From contig JANEZZ010000793.1 of assembly GCA_026122225.1 (NCBI GenBank), positions 1,302,001 through 1,366,000 on the forward strand: a stretch of 64,000 nt of DNA, given 5' to 3'. The notes beneath the pieces are model-generated. The model had not been told where the DNA came from. It did not search any database and saw only the letters and a list, made by a program, of their open reading frames with translations. Below, one piece after another: positions 26,201 through 31,638 of the stretch. Position numbers and translations under genes: made by a program. This DNA comes from Heloderma charlesbogerti. Taxonomy: Eukaryota; Chordata; Lepidosauria; Squamata; Helodermatidae. Within the stretch, counting starts at the first letter, position 1, and every line of letters starts with the position of its first letter.

Positions 26201-28620
26201 GTGTAGAATGAATTAGAAGGAACAGGATCACAAAGGAGGCTCCATCCCTGATCTGCATAAGTTTGATGGAAAGAGCAATCCTATGGCCACTAGACAGTGG
26301 CTAGATGGCCATAGTATATGCCGTTTTCCGGAAACTGACCTCGGAGCCCATGCTTCGAGGTCAGTTCCCGGAAGACTGACGTACCCCCACTTCCGCACTG
26401 CCTCTGAGGCAGCGCAGAACAACCCCGTCCTCCGCACTCACAAGAGGAGTGTGGAGGGGCCGAAAAGGGGCATGGCTGGGGGCATTTTGCAGCAGGGACT
26501 GCGTAGCTGCATGTATGACACATCCAATGCGTCATACAGCCGCCTCCTTCCCCGCTCTGTGCTCCTGTGGCTAGACAGCCGCAATCTAGCCAAAAAAGCA
26601 GGGCAGGGGAAGCAAGGAGGCCACGATCCCCTCCATGCTTCTTCTGCCCTGCTTAGGCTAGGCGGTCGCCTCCGTGTTTGGAGGTGGCCGCCTATCTCGA
26701 TAGGATTGCGCTTATCTTGATAGGATTCCAGAAGGTCTGGAAAAAGCTGCAACAACGATGAGCCTTTATCGTGCACTTGTGATTCCTCACTCATGGTAGT
26801 TTGCAGGTCCTTTACATGGCGCTGTCATCCTCCAGTGCCTCTCCCGTGCTTTGCAACCATTATCGTTTTTTTTTTCCTAATGAGGAAAGTCTAGTATTTT
26901 TTTTCTGAATGGGGTTACAGAAACCTAGTGTAGTTGCACAATTCTGTTAAACCACAGTGCCACTTAGTGGTTGTGTAACAGAACATGTAGAAAGAAAGAG
27001 AACCGCCCCCCTCAAAAAAAACCACACGTAAAGGAGCCAATCTTAATCTCACAAAGAATCTGGAAGCAGAAGCCTAGGGTAAAGGTGCAGGTTAAAAGCC
27101 TCATGTAGAAAAGTCCTATATGTGTGGAGGGCTCTCTTAAAACAGTCAACCCCCCCCGGGGGGGGGAGAAACCAAGATTCCCACTCGCATGGGGAGAGCT
27201 GTCCACTCGTACTGTTGTATGCATAGTGGCTGTTTTCAGACATTGTATTCAACATGTGGAGGTAAGGTAAATGTGACCCCACTCCCCTCCCTGCCCCACA
27301 TTCCTTAGAATGTCTGAAAGGGGCTACAGTGGCTTCCCAATCCAAACAGCAAAAAAGGCACGCTTGTAGCCATTCACACATTACGTATGTGCAGCACAGT
27401 CCCAAGCATCTTTATTCAGAAGTAAGCCTCACTGAGCTCAATGGGACTTACTCCCTAGTCAGCATGTTTAAATTCCTGCCCTACCCTTTCTGATATAGCT
27501 TGATCCAAAATATGTCTATATGGCAGCTAGGTCCCATTAAATTCAATGGGCTTTATATCATAAGAACGGAAGAAGAGCCATGCTGGATCAGACCAAGGGG
27601 CCATGTAGTCCAGTATTCTGTTCACACAATGGCCAACCTGCTGCCCAAAGGAAACCCACAAGCAGGATATAACAGAACCCTCCTGCCCACGTTCCCCAGC
27701 AACTGGTGTACATAGGCAAACTGCCTCTGATACCGGAGGTAACATATAGTGATCAGGATAGCCATATCTTCCATGAATTTGTCTAACCCCCTTTTACAGC
27801 CATCCAAATTGGTGGCTGTCACTGTGTCTTGTGGAAGTGAATTCCATAGTTTTAACTATGCACTGTGTATGTAAGGATTTCATCAGTAGGGTAGTATCCT
27901 ATGTTAGTCCTACATAGAGTAGACTCATTGCGATGAATGAGACTTGTTGGTCACAGCTGACTTAAGTCCCATTTGTATCAATGGGTCTACTCTATGTAGA
28001 ACTAACATTGGATATTACCCAGTATCTTTGTGTTACAATGCAAGGAACATGAAATGGGTTTTCACTCCTGTGGAAGTCCCTGATAAGTTTCCAGTCAGTA
28101 AGTGCGGAAATTTGAAGCAGTGTCTTGACTATACATTCAAAACCAACTAGAAGCAGTTAAAAGAATCAAACTCCACATTACCCTTGTTGTTGTTGTTGTT
28201 AAAAAAAACAAATCTACATAGTCATACATCTTAAGATGCATTTTAAGGTCACTTAGAGAAAGTATTTCCTTGCCCAGCCATGCTTTGGGATGGGGAAGGA
28301 AAAAACACCCAACCAACCAACCAGGAAACTTCTGAGTTAAACATGCATCGCAGAGGGGAAACAGAGAAGTGCAGAGTGAAGAAAATAACCTTAAAAAACA
28401 ACATTCTCGACTCAGTGCAGGCGCCAGGAAGGAGCCCTACTTTGACTTACTCATCCTCTGTGAAGTTTTGTCCTGTGATGAGGTTCTTCCCAGTTGGTGC
28501 GTAGTCCCAGTTCTCTTCTACAATTCCAATATAGTATGTTCTGGTAGTTGCTTGTGCTAAGAGCAAATGCCAGAGGATTATACAGATTAGGATGCAGGGA
28601 ACACGCTTTGAAGAAGGCAT
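555..28620 (-). CDS. HEPHL1-like: HEPHL1-like multicopper ferroxidase, N-terminal 623 codons (10 exons, 3' end outside window)
   Basis: Join of exons 28451-28620, 22240-22484, 20918-21130, 17251-17433, 15534-15788, 13677-13845, 11811-11950, 9129-9260, 4115-4326 and 555-705, all minus strand. Every intron is GT-AG and the phases after exons 1 to 10 (2,1,1,1,1,2,1,1,0,1) close without a stop, giving 1870 coding nt. The product has a signal peptide of about 23 residues, then cupredoxin domains 1 (about 27-207), 2 (210-367), 3 (380-562) and the start of 4 (574 on). Ceruloplasmin, hephaestin and HEPHL1 oxidise Fe(II) to Fe(III) with six such domains. Visible copper ligands are H127/H129 and H187/H189 (half of the trinuclear cluster) and H305/C348/H353/M358 (domain 2 type-1 site). 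NxS/T sites include N161, N214, N237, N370, N408 and N590. The opening residues, the HPHGV box and the [11 protein letters not shown] stretch are closest to HEPHL1. The locus context suggests CP, so orthology is open. Membrane anchoring cannot be judged because the C-terminus is missing. Confidence 0.93.
1435..2143 (+). mobile_element. Bov-B LINE, 5' fragment
   Basis: It begins at the Bov-B 5' terminus (CCCCTTCATGGATCACTG) and reads through the N-terminal leader into the endonuclease ([18 protein letters not shown]), ending in the PTT region. The 3' four-fifths are absent, which is unusual for a LINE and implies later deletion. It lies in ferroxidase intron 9. Confidence 0.9.
2144..2580 (+). 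mobile_element. Remnants of CR1/L2-clade LINE 3' ends
   Basis: The segment joins the truncated Bov-B directly. It holds a short CR1-like piece (CATATCTCCCCTCAGTCTTC), then a decayed L2-type C-terminal and 3' UTR stretch with GTGGCACCCACC and a T-rich tail. There is no usable frame. Confidence 0.5.
2586..2828 (-). mobile_element. CR1 LINE 3' end (ATTCTATG type)
   Basis: Reverse-strand CR1 3' end with the classic octamers (ATAGATTCATAGAATAGTAG) followed by GGGTTGGAAGGGGCCT and the conserved C-terminal and 3' UTR region. This tail type differs from the TTCTTATG type of the other CR1 copies here, so at least two CR1 lineages are present. Confidence 0.85.
3023..3478. mobile_element. Harbinger-type MITE with TAA target duplication
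   Basis: Terminal inverted repeats GGGCACAATCCTATGG and CTATAGGATTGTGCCC are flanked by TAA on both sides (3020-3022, 3479-3481), the three-base duplication typical of PIF/Harbinger. A LINE tail (TTTATTT runs, TACCGCCCAATAGCCGAAGC) is inserted at about 3067-3150. Relatives lie at 17884, 19763 and 26271. Confidence 0.85.
3662..4070. mobile_element. hAT-like nonautonomous element, perfect 8-bp TSD
   Basis: TAGGGGTG...CATCCCTA ends are flanked by TGCTCTCA on both sides (3654-3661, 4071-4078). Its right end (GATTTCTCCGCCATCCCTA) and interior (ATGATAGGCTACG, GCCATTTGCAT) resemble the palindromic element at 39246-40219, so the two appear to be one family. The interior is GC-rich. Several overlapping ORFs here are not genes. 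Confidence 0.88.
4115..4326 (-). CDS. HEPHL1-like: Ferroxidase exon 9 (end of domain 3)
   Basis: The exon encodes residues 503-573: [33 protein letters not shown] and [17 protein letters not shown] replaces the YHSHID of domain 1, as is normal for domain 3. The acceptor is TTTTAAG and the donor GTACAAA; it ends in phase 0. Confidence 0.95.
4362..5757 (-). mobile_element. CR1/L2-clade LINE, C-terminal RT part
   Basis: Read on the minus strand this gives [48 protein letters not shown] and [12 protein letters not shown] (YADD active site), then the C-terminal thumb and tail [18 protein letters not shown] single in-frame TAA (4947-4949) splits an otherwise open frame of about 1.25 kb. The 3' end is an AT-rich (AATAAA)-like tail near 4362. 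It is 5' truncated, as is usual. It lies in ferroxidase intron 8, next to exon 9. Confidence 0.9.
5841..6224. mobile_element. MITE-A copy
   Basis: About 384 bp with imperfect inverted ends (AGAGCTTCTCCACATGGAGC and GGCTGGTGTAGAGATGCTCT). The centre has the family's conserved CAGCGCCATCTAGCGGCTGT followed by AATGAAACATAT. Target-site duplication unresolved. Confidence 0.75.
6661..7528. mobile_element. MITE-A copy split by a solo LTR
   Basis: The left part, 6661-6956, starts GAGAGCTTTTCTCAATGGGG. The right part, after the LTR, ends in GCCTCGTGTAGAAAAGCTC. The LTR at 6957-7486 with its ATAAC duplication sits inside, so the MITE is older than the LTR. Confidence 0.7.
6957..7486 (+). mobile_element. 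Solo LTR of a retroelement, 5-bp TSD
   Basis: A 530-bp unit begins TGTCAGGGTGG and ends CCCTTGACA. It is flanked by perfect ATAAC duplications (6952-6956, 7487-7491). Related copies lie at 54946 and 58655. No internal coding region or second LTR adjoins it, so it is a recombined solo LTR. A Ser/Asp/Glu-rich open stretch near the 5' end is shared by all three copies. Confidence 0.88.
7869..8550. mobile_element. MITE-B (hAT-like), perfect 8-bp TSD, split by a Sauria SINE
   Basis: Ends TAGGGTGGCCA and GATAGCCATCCTA are flanked by TTTGAAAT on both sides (7861-7868, 8551-8558). Removing the SINE at 8146-8462 leaves an element of about 365 bp, matching the other MITE-B copies. Confidence 0.85.
8146..8462 (-). 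mobile_element. Sauria-type SINE
   Basis: On the minus strand it starts with a degenerate tRNA-like head. The body holds the Sauria blocks seen on the plus strand as TCTAAGCCGAAGAGCC, GGTCATGTGGCCGGCATGAC and CGAACTGCTAGGTTGGCAG. The 3' end shares CTAGTCGTGTC with Bov-B and finishes with ACCTTT units. Sauria SINEs are known from squamates, the best single taxonomic clue here. Confidence 0.85.
8701..9078. mobile_element. MITE-A copy
   Basis: It has the family core CACTAGATGGTGCTGTGGTA and a right end (AAAGGCCTTGTGTGGAAATG) complementary in pattern to its left end. It lies about 50 bp from the donor of ferroxidase exon 8 without touching the splice site. Confidence 0.7.
9129..9260 (-). CDS. 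HEPHL1-like: Ferroxidase exon 8 (domain 3)
   Basis: The exon encodes residues 459-502: [21 protein letters not shown], then [20 protein letters not shown]. The first His of the HPH box is absent, as expected for domain 3, which does not bind the trinuclear cluster in this family. FANKAD matches the HEPHL1 form of this block. The acceptor is TTTCCAG and the donor GTAAGTT. Confidence 0.94.
9743..10405. mobile_element. hAT-like element, perfect 8-bp TSD
   Basis: Ends TAGTGCTCTGCC and GTGCACAGCTCTA are flanked by TTTTAAAC on both sides (9735-9742, 10406-10413). Subterminal GGAGAAATTTC and GAGAATTTCTCC motifs repeat in both orientations. No transposase frame is visible. It lies in ferroxidase intron 7. 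Confidence 0.87.
10887..10989. repeat. Compound microsatellite (TA)n(CA)n(GCAC)n
   Basis: About 24 TA units, then about 13 CA units, then a GCAC-type tract ending ATATATA. Peptides read across it are artefacts. Confidence 0.95.
11060..11195. mobile_element. Short palindromic hAT MITE, perfect 8-bp TSD
   Basis: A 136-bp fold-back from CAGGGATGGGCAACTTGTGG to its near complement. It is flanked by TTCTAGAG on both sides (11052-11059, 11196-11203). This is the commonest small MITE of the window (also 22022, 33799, 35565, 46488, 46830, 48727 and 54883). Confidence 0.88.
11500..11760 (+). repeat. Possible old tRNA-derived SINE remnant
   Basis: GCCTGAGTGGTAGCGCTTCAGACTGC resembles a pol III A-box tRNA head, but the B-box and tail are degraded. 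This call is weak. Confidence 0.3.
11811..11950 (-). CDS. HEPHL1-like: Ferroxidase exon 7 (domain 3)
   Basis: The exon encodes residues 412-458, containing [18 protein letters not shown] and ending HLGILG. It enters in phase 2 through a TCACAG acceptor and leaves through a GTACAGT donor. It is too short to stand out as an ORF; I found it from the phase and the conserved ERIGG and HLGILG blocks. Confidence 0.92.
12068..12185 (-). mobile_element. MIR-like CORE-SINE fragment
   Basis: Reverse of the CORE/3' region: ATATCCCACCTTTCCTCC, CTCACAACAACCCTGTGAGG and the CACTCAGGGGAG flank. The tRNA head is missing. Confidence 0.65.
12703..12765. repeat. Compound (GT)n(AT)n(GT)n microsatellite
   Basis: Alternating purine-pyrimidine tract directly before a CR1 copy. 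Confidence 0.95.
12779..13190 (-). mobile_element. CR1 LINE 3' end
   Basis: Begins with reversed octamers (AAGAACATAAGAAC), then GCTGGATCAGACCAAGGGTC, and reaches the C-terminal RT tail (GTGGCCATCACTACATGCTG). 5' truncated. It lies in ferroxidase intron 6. Confidence 0.88.
13677..13845 (-). CDS. HEPHL1-like: Ferroxidase exon 6 (domain 2/3 junction)
   Basis: The exon encodes residues 356-411. It begins AGMMGLYNI, supplying M358 as the probable axial ligand of the domain 2 type-1 site. Domain 3 then starts with [20 protein letters not shown]. The acceptor is CACTGCAG and the donor GTAAGTG; the exon ends in phase 2. Confidence 0.94.
14027..14710. mobile_element. Probable hAT element
   Basis: The left end AGGGGTCCCCAATGTAGCGC and the right end reading CAGGGTTCCCCCACCTTTTT on the minus strand look like hAT termini of the CAGGGGTCCCCAA type. 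No clean 8-bp duplication was seen. It occupies the middle of ferroxidase intron 5. Confidence 0.45.
15534..15788 (-). CDS. HEPHL1-like: Ferroxidase exon 5 (domain 2 type-1 copper site)
   Basis: The exon encodes residues 271-355: [29 protein letters not shown] and [12 protein letters not shown]. Type-1 copper ligands are H305, C348 and H353 (CQVNHH). The axial position, ten residues after the Cys, is M358 in the next exon. The acceptor is TTTGTAG and the donor GTACACA. Confidence 0.95.
16183..16565. mobile_element. MITE-A copy
   Basis: Inverted ends GGGGCTTCTCTACACGAGG and CCTCATGTAGAGATGCCC. The core CACTAGATGGCGCTGTGGTA is well preserved. This is one of the clearest members of the family. 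Confidence 0.8.
16588..16850. repeat. Intron 4 block duplicated in intron 3 (copy 1)
   Basis: Similar throughout to 20385-20640: TTACTTCAGTTGTGAAGC, TGCTTTACAA, GTGCAGTTTTGCATTTT and AATAAAATRGARTTTGCTTC occur in the same order. It may be an internal duplication or an unrecognised dispersed repeat. Confidence 0.75.
17251..17433 (-). CDS. HEPHL1-like: Ferroxidase exon 4 (start of domain 2)
   Basis: The exon encodes residues 210-270. It starts with a variable linker ([14 protein letters not shown]) and runs into the conserved [12 protein letters not shown] block and the SNKMH end. The linker is shorter than the one I recall in human HEPHL1. The acceptor follows a T-rich tract (TTTTTTAG) and the donor is GTGAGTC. 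Confidence 0.94.
17884..18332. mobile_element. Harbinger-type MITE
   Basis: Ends GGGCGCAATCCTATGG and TAGGATTGCGCCC. A TAA precedes the left end (17881-17883). The right TAA is found only after the abutting MITE-A (18700-18702), suggesting that MITE-A inserted exactly at this border. Confidence 0.8.
18335..18700. mobile_element. MITE-A copy abutting a Harbinger MITE
   Basis: Starts GAGCATCTCTACACCAGCC and ends in AAGCTGCGGGTGAAGGAGC. It contains the subfamily interior also seen at 52494 (CTACCTTTACATGTGCTTCC, GCTTTTCCTTTTTCA). Confidence 0.75.
18840..19760 (-). mobile_element. CR1 LINE 3' end, split by the hAT element
   Basis: GAAGAGCCATGCTGGATCAA before the insertion and GGCCCATCTAGTCTAGCACA to ACTAGTAGCCACTGATAACC after it read as one reversed CR1 3' UTR. 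Confidence 0.75.
18886..19576. mobile_element. hAT element inserted in a CR1 fragment
   Basis: Ends CAGGGGTCTCAAACCT and AGGTTCAACACCCCTG, with flanking octamers GCCTATTT and GCCCATCT (6 of 8 match). CR1 sequence continues on both sides (18840-18885 and 19577-19760). Its interior carries a partial MITE-A at about 19035-19270. Confidence 0.75.
19763..19895. mobile_element. Small palindromic Harbinger-like MITE, TTA TSD
   Basis: A 133-bp fold-back from GGGCACAGTCC to GCTGCACCC with TTA on both sides (19760-19762, 19896-19898). The arms contain GTTTAGACAGAAAAAAG and CTTTCTGTCTAAAC. Half copies lie at 24654 and 59836. Confidence 0.82.
19905..20350 (-). mobile_element. CR1/L2-clade LINE 3' fragment
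   Basis: Shares GGGAGTTCCACAGC and the TCTCTTGCATCCCCACCAG block with the LINE at 4362-5757, with an A-rich 3' end. Highly decayed. Confidence 0.65.
20385..20640. repeat. Intron 3 block duplicated in intron 4 (copy 2)
   Basis: Counterpart of 16588-16850, about 80 percent similar by eye, same orientation. It lies about 280 bp from ferroxidase exon 3. Confidence 0.75.
20918..21130 (-). CDS. HEPHL1-like: Ferroxidase exon 3 (domain 1, second His pair)
   Basis: The exon encodes residues 139-209. [14 protein letters not shown] carries the second trinuclear-cluster His pair (H187, H189), followed by [13 protein letters not shown]161 lies in an NYT glycosylation site. The acceptor is ACACCAG and the donor GTATGAA; phase 1 on both sides. 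Confidence 0.95.
21604..21835 (+). mobile_element. LINE tail followed by MIR-like SINE tail
   Basis: AGGCAGGGACTGTTTTATTA leading to AATAAATAAATAA is an L2-type 3' end. It is followed by GAGGAGGATAATGTAAGCC and GGATATAAATGTAATAAATA of the MIR-like SINE. It lies in ferroxidase intron 2. Confidence 0.6.
22022..22150. mobile_element. Palindromic hAT MITE beside exon 2
   Basis: GGGGTAGACAACCTGGTGCC folds back on CAGCAGGTTGCC. It is about 90 bp from the exon 2 donor. The pseudo-exon copy has the same MITE at the same distance (46830-46964), which marks both blocks as one duplication. Confidence 0.82.
22240..22484 (-). CDS. HEPHL1-like: Ferroxidase exon 2 (cupredoxin domain 1, first His pair)
   Basis: The exon encodes residues 57-138 and joins exon 1 in phase 2. 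It contains the family blocks [12 protein letters not shown] and [18 protein letters not shown]127 and H129 of HPH are trinuclear-cluster ligands. The acceptor is TTGCAG (AG at 22486-22485) and the donor is GTATAAC. A decayed duplicate of this exon lies at 47060-47308. Confidence 0.95.
22937..22963. repeat. (CACT)n microsatellite
   Basis: About seven ACTC units in intron 1. Confidence 0.9.
23177..23207. repeat. (CA)n microsatellite
   Basis: About fifteen CA units that lead straight into the hAT-like element at 23208. Confidence 0.95.
23208..23579. mobile_element. hAT-like element of the CAGTGGTGTAG family
   Basis: Left end GTGGTGTAGTGGTAAAT and right end CCACTACACCACTG. It shares AATAGGTCTTAATTGCCC and the surrounding blocks with the shorter copy at 25958. 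The left terminus merges with the CA repeat. Confidence 0.65.
24654..24725. mobile_element. Half copy of the small Harbinger-like MITE
   Basis: GTTTAGACAGAAAAAAGTCC and CCCAGCATGCCCCAGCC match one arm of 19763-19895. The other arm is absent. Confidence 0.65.
24841..25925 (-). mobile_element. CR1 LINE, C-terminal RT and 3' UTR, split by a SINE
   Basis: The longest CR1 here. On the minus strand it encodes [12 protein letters not shown], then [19 protein letters not shown] and [11 protein letters not shown], the CR1 ORF2 C-terminus, and ends in octamers (reversed as AAGAACATAAGAAG). A MIR-like SINE sits at 25468-25724. Confidence 0.9.
25468..25724 (+). mobile_element. MIR-like CORE-SINE nested in CR1
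   Basis: tRNA-like head (GTGTAGTGGTGAGAGTGACA and the B-box GGGTTCTAGTCC), core GGGTGACTTTGGGCCAGTCA, CACAGGGTTGTTGTTGTGAG, and a 3' (AAAT)n tail. A good intact member of the family. Confidence 0.88.
25958..26201. mobile_element. hAT-like MITE of the CAGTGGTGTAG family
   Basis: Perfect 11-bp terminal inverted repeats CAGTGGTGTAG and CTACACCACTG. Flanking octamers TGTTGAAC and TGTAGAAT match at 6 of 8. Confidence 0.82.
26271..26711. mobile_element. Harbinger-type MITE, degraded ends
   Basis: GAGCAATCCTATGGCC and GATAGGATTGCGC. It shares the interior (GAGGTCAGTTCCCGG, CCCTGC) with 17884-18332. Both TAA flanks have been lost. Confidence 0.72.
26757..27118. mobile_element. MITE-A copy
   Basis: GATGAGCCTTTATCGTGC on the left, AAAGCCTCATGTAGAAAAG on the right and GCCACTTAGTGGTTGTGTAA in the centre. 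Confidence 0.72.
27554..27875 (-). mobile_element. CR1 LINE 3' end
   Basis: GAAGAGCCATGCTGGATCAG to TGTGTCTTGTGGAAGTGAAT, reversed CR1 3' UTR and last coding stretch. It lies in ferroxidase intron 1. Confidence 0.85.
27889..28020. mobile_element. Fold-back MITE, 4-bp TSD
   Basis: A 132-bp palindrome: GGGTAGTATCCTATGTTAGT pairs with the far end GGATATTACCC, and CTACATAGAGTAGAC pairs with GTCTACTCTATGTAG exactly. AGTA occurs on both sides (27885-27888, 28021-28024). Superfamily unclear. Confidence 0.8.
28451..28620 (-). CDS. HEPHL1-like: Ferroxidase exon 1 (start codon and signal peptide)
   Basis: The ATG at 28620-28618 opens a signal peptide: a short basic start, then a hydrophobic core [13 protein letters not shown] and a small-residue end near AQA. 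The mature start [10 protein letters not shown] is typical of HEPHL1. The exon encodes 56 complete codons plus two bases and ends at a strong donor (GTAAGTC, reading down from 28450). I chose this ATG because it immediately precedes the signal peptide. No TATA box or CpG island is evident in the few hundred bases upstream. The following intron spans 22485-28450. Confidence 0.92.
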
Positions 28621-29704
28621 GTGTGCGCGCGTGTAAAACTCGGACTAGAGGCAGCGAGAGTGCGCTCACCTCTCCAGCCCACGAAAATTCCAACTAGTCA
28701 GACAGGAAGAATGGACAAAGCCATGCTCCTCCCATTCAGCAATTTGGGGCTGATGAAGGGACAGGCCAGAAAAAGTTGAGCAAGCCGAGAAAGGGCCTGT
28801 GGAGTGGGGTTGCCATGCCGACGGGCCTCCTGCCAGGCTTTGAAGGCCTCCTGTGCGAAACTGACCTGGCGTTGTTCGTCCCTCGAGCCAAACGAAGAGA
28901 GTGCCTTATTTGTGTATTCGGATGCTTTCCTTAGACCTCTGTACTTCACGAAAAGGATGGCGCAGCAGTGTTATGGTTACTGTGTCTTTGGCAGTACATT
29001 TGTTGTACGCCTTCATGTTCTGACATGCATGTCCTCGCCCGGTTTCCACTTACATGAACAGATGCCAATATATTGTATAGTGCCAGGCTGCGTATTTGCT
29101 GGATGTAGATATGTCTCAAAAAACTCACCTTTGTCCCATGAACCCTGGGGCACAATGCCTGGGGCCTCATCCCTCCTTGAAACCAAGCCTGAACTGAATG
29201 TACGTTCTTGCCCATTTACTCCCACCTCCGTTCAGTGGCCAAATTACAGGAGGGCCGAAGGGGGTTTGCCCCCTTACCTTTTGCCTCAGCCCCCCCCCCC
29301 CACACACTACTGTTTTTAAAAGGTTACAGGGGAAGTGTGATCTGGCAAAAAATGAGTGGGAAAAATCAGGGGGCATGGCTTGTTGATCCCATTTGGGATC
29401 CCCAAACTTTCTCCTCATAATTCAAGCATTGATTCTATGTCTCCCGCCTCCCCCACCCCCCAGTTTTAGATTGTATGTTCCTCAGGGCAGGGGGCTATCT
29501 TTTTTGTTGTTATTTCGTAAAGCACCATGAACACTGATGGCATTACGTATGCGTGTGAATATTGATGGAACTACGTATGTGTGCACACACAGACACCCAC
29601 ACATACTATACATGAACACTAGGCATTTATTATAGCAAATAACTTGTGTCCCTAAATTTTGTATGAAATTCCAGCAAGGTTCTTAGAGCAGTATACACTG
29701 ATAT
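28621..29704. other. Upstream region of the ferroxidase gene
   Basis: About 1.1 kb between the start codon and the full-length Bov-B. Any promoter and 5' UTR should be here, but no TATA box or CpG island is visible. It includes an 84-codon open frame on the minus strand (28698-28949) that I do not recognise, a C tract near 29290 and nothing else identifiable. Confidence 0.5.
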
Positions 29705-29736
29705 ACAGATAAAGGTGATTGTTGTTGTTCAGTCGT

Positions 29737-31638
29737 TCAGTCGTGTCCAACTCTTCGTAACCCCATGGTTAACTTCATAACCATAGCACGCCAGGCCTTC
29801 CTGTCCTGCACTCTCTCCCGGAGCGTGCTCAAGTCCATATTGATTGCATCAGTGATGCTATCTAGCCATCTCATCCTCTGCCATCCCCTTCTCCTGTTGC
29901 CTTCAATCTTTCCCAGCATCACGGTCTTTTCCAGGGAGTTTTCTCTTCGCATTAGATGGCCAAAATAGTTGAGCTTCAGCTTCAGTATCTGTCCTTCCAA
30001 TGAGCAGTCTGGGTTGATTTCCTTTAAGATGGACTGATTGGACCTCCTTGCAGTCCAGGGGACTCGTCAGAGTCTTCTCCAGCACCACAGTTTGAAAGCA
30101 TCAATTTTTCGGCACTCAGCCTTCCTTATAGTCCAGCTCTCACAGCCATACGTTACTACTGGGAAAACCATAGCTTTGATTAGACGGACCTTTGTCAGCA
30201 AGATGATGTCTCTGCTTCTTACTATGCTGTCTAGGTTTGCCATAGCTTTCCTCCCAAGGAGCAAGCGCCTTTTAATTTCATGGCTACAGTCACCGTATCC
30301 TGTGATCTTGGAGCCCAAGAAAATAAAATCTGTCACTGCTTCCATTTCTTCCCCTTCTATATGCCAGGAAGTGATGGGGCCAGATGCCATGATCTTAGTT
30401 TTTTTAATGTTGAATTTCAAACCAGCTTTTGCAGTCTCCTCTTTCACCCTCAACAAGAGGCTCTTTAGATCCTCTTCGCTTTCTGCCATTAGGGTGGTAT
30501 CGTCTGCATATCTGAGGTTGTTGATAATTCTCCTGGCAATCTTAATTCTGACCTGTGATTCATCCAACCCAGCATTTCTCATGATGTACTCTGCATATAA
30601 GTTAAATTAGCAGGGTGACAATATGCAGCCTTGTACTCCTTTCCCAATTTTGAACCAATCGGTTGTTCCATGTCTGGTTCTTACTGTTGCTTCTTGGCCC
30701 TCATACAGGTTTCTCAGGAGACAGGTAAGGTAGTCTGGTACTCCCATCTCTTTCAGAATTTGCCACAGTTTGTTGTGATCCACACAATCAAAGGCTTTAG
30801 CGTAGTCAATGAGGCAGAAATAGACGTTTTTCTGGAATTCTCTTGCTTTCTCCATGATCCAGTGAATGTTGGCGATTTGATCTCTAGTTCCTCTGCGTCT
30901 TCGAAACCCAGCTTGTACTTCCGATAGTTCTCGGTTCGCATACTGCTGAAGCCTAGCTTGTAGGATTTTGAGCATCACCTTGCTGGCATGTGAAATGAGC
31001 GCAATTATGCGGTAGTTTGAACACTCTTTGGCATTGCCCTTCTTTGGAATTGGAATGTAAACTGACCTTTTCCAGTCTTGTGGCCACTGTTGAGTGTTCC
31101 AAATTTGTTGGCATATTGAGTGCAGCACTTTAACAGCATCAACTTTTAGGATTTTAAATAGCTCAGCTGGAATACTGTCATCTCCACTAGCTTTGTTGTT
31201 ACTAATGCTTCCTAAGGCCCATTTGACTTCACTCTCGAGGATGTCCGGCTCAAGTTCAGTGACCACACTATCATGGCTATCAGGGACATTAAGAGCTTTC
31301 CTGTATAGTTCTTCTGTGTATTCTTTCCACCTCTTCTTAATCTCATCTGCTTCTGTTAGGTCCCTGCCTTCTTTGTCCTTTATCATGCCTGTCTTTGCAC
31401 AAAACGTTCCCTTGAGATTTCCAATTTTCTTGAAGAGATCGCTAGTCTTTCCCATTCTTTTGTTTTCCTTGATTTCTTTGCATTGTTCATTTAAGCAGGT
31501 CTTCTTGTCTCTCCTTGCTATTCTCTGGAACTCTGCATTCAGTTGGGTATATCTTCCCCTTTCTCCCTTGCTTTTCGCTTCCCTTCTTTCCTCAGCTACT
31601 TGTAAAGCCTCATCAGACAGCCACTTGGCTTTCTTGCA
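29737..31638 (-). pseudogene. Bov-B reverse transcriptase region, interrupted
   Basis: Two long open stretches (31455-30607 and 30582-30067) carry RT motifs: PIPKKGN, the QAGFRRRRGTRDQI block, IDYAKAFDCVDH, then RYADDTTLMAES with the YADD active site. A stop codon follows GCILSPC near 30608, and one residue is missing in the GKGVQGC block where the second copy (36005-37386) reads GKGVRQGC. The C-terminal part is readable to about 29737. Confidence 0.85.
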
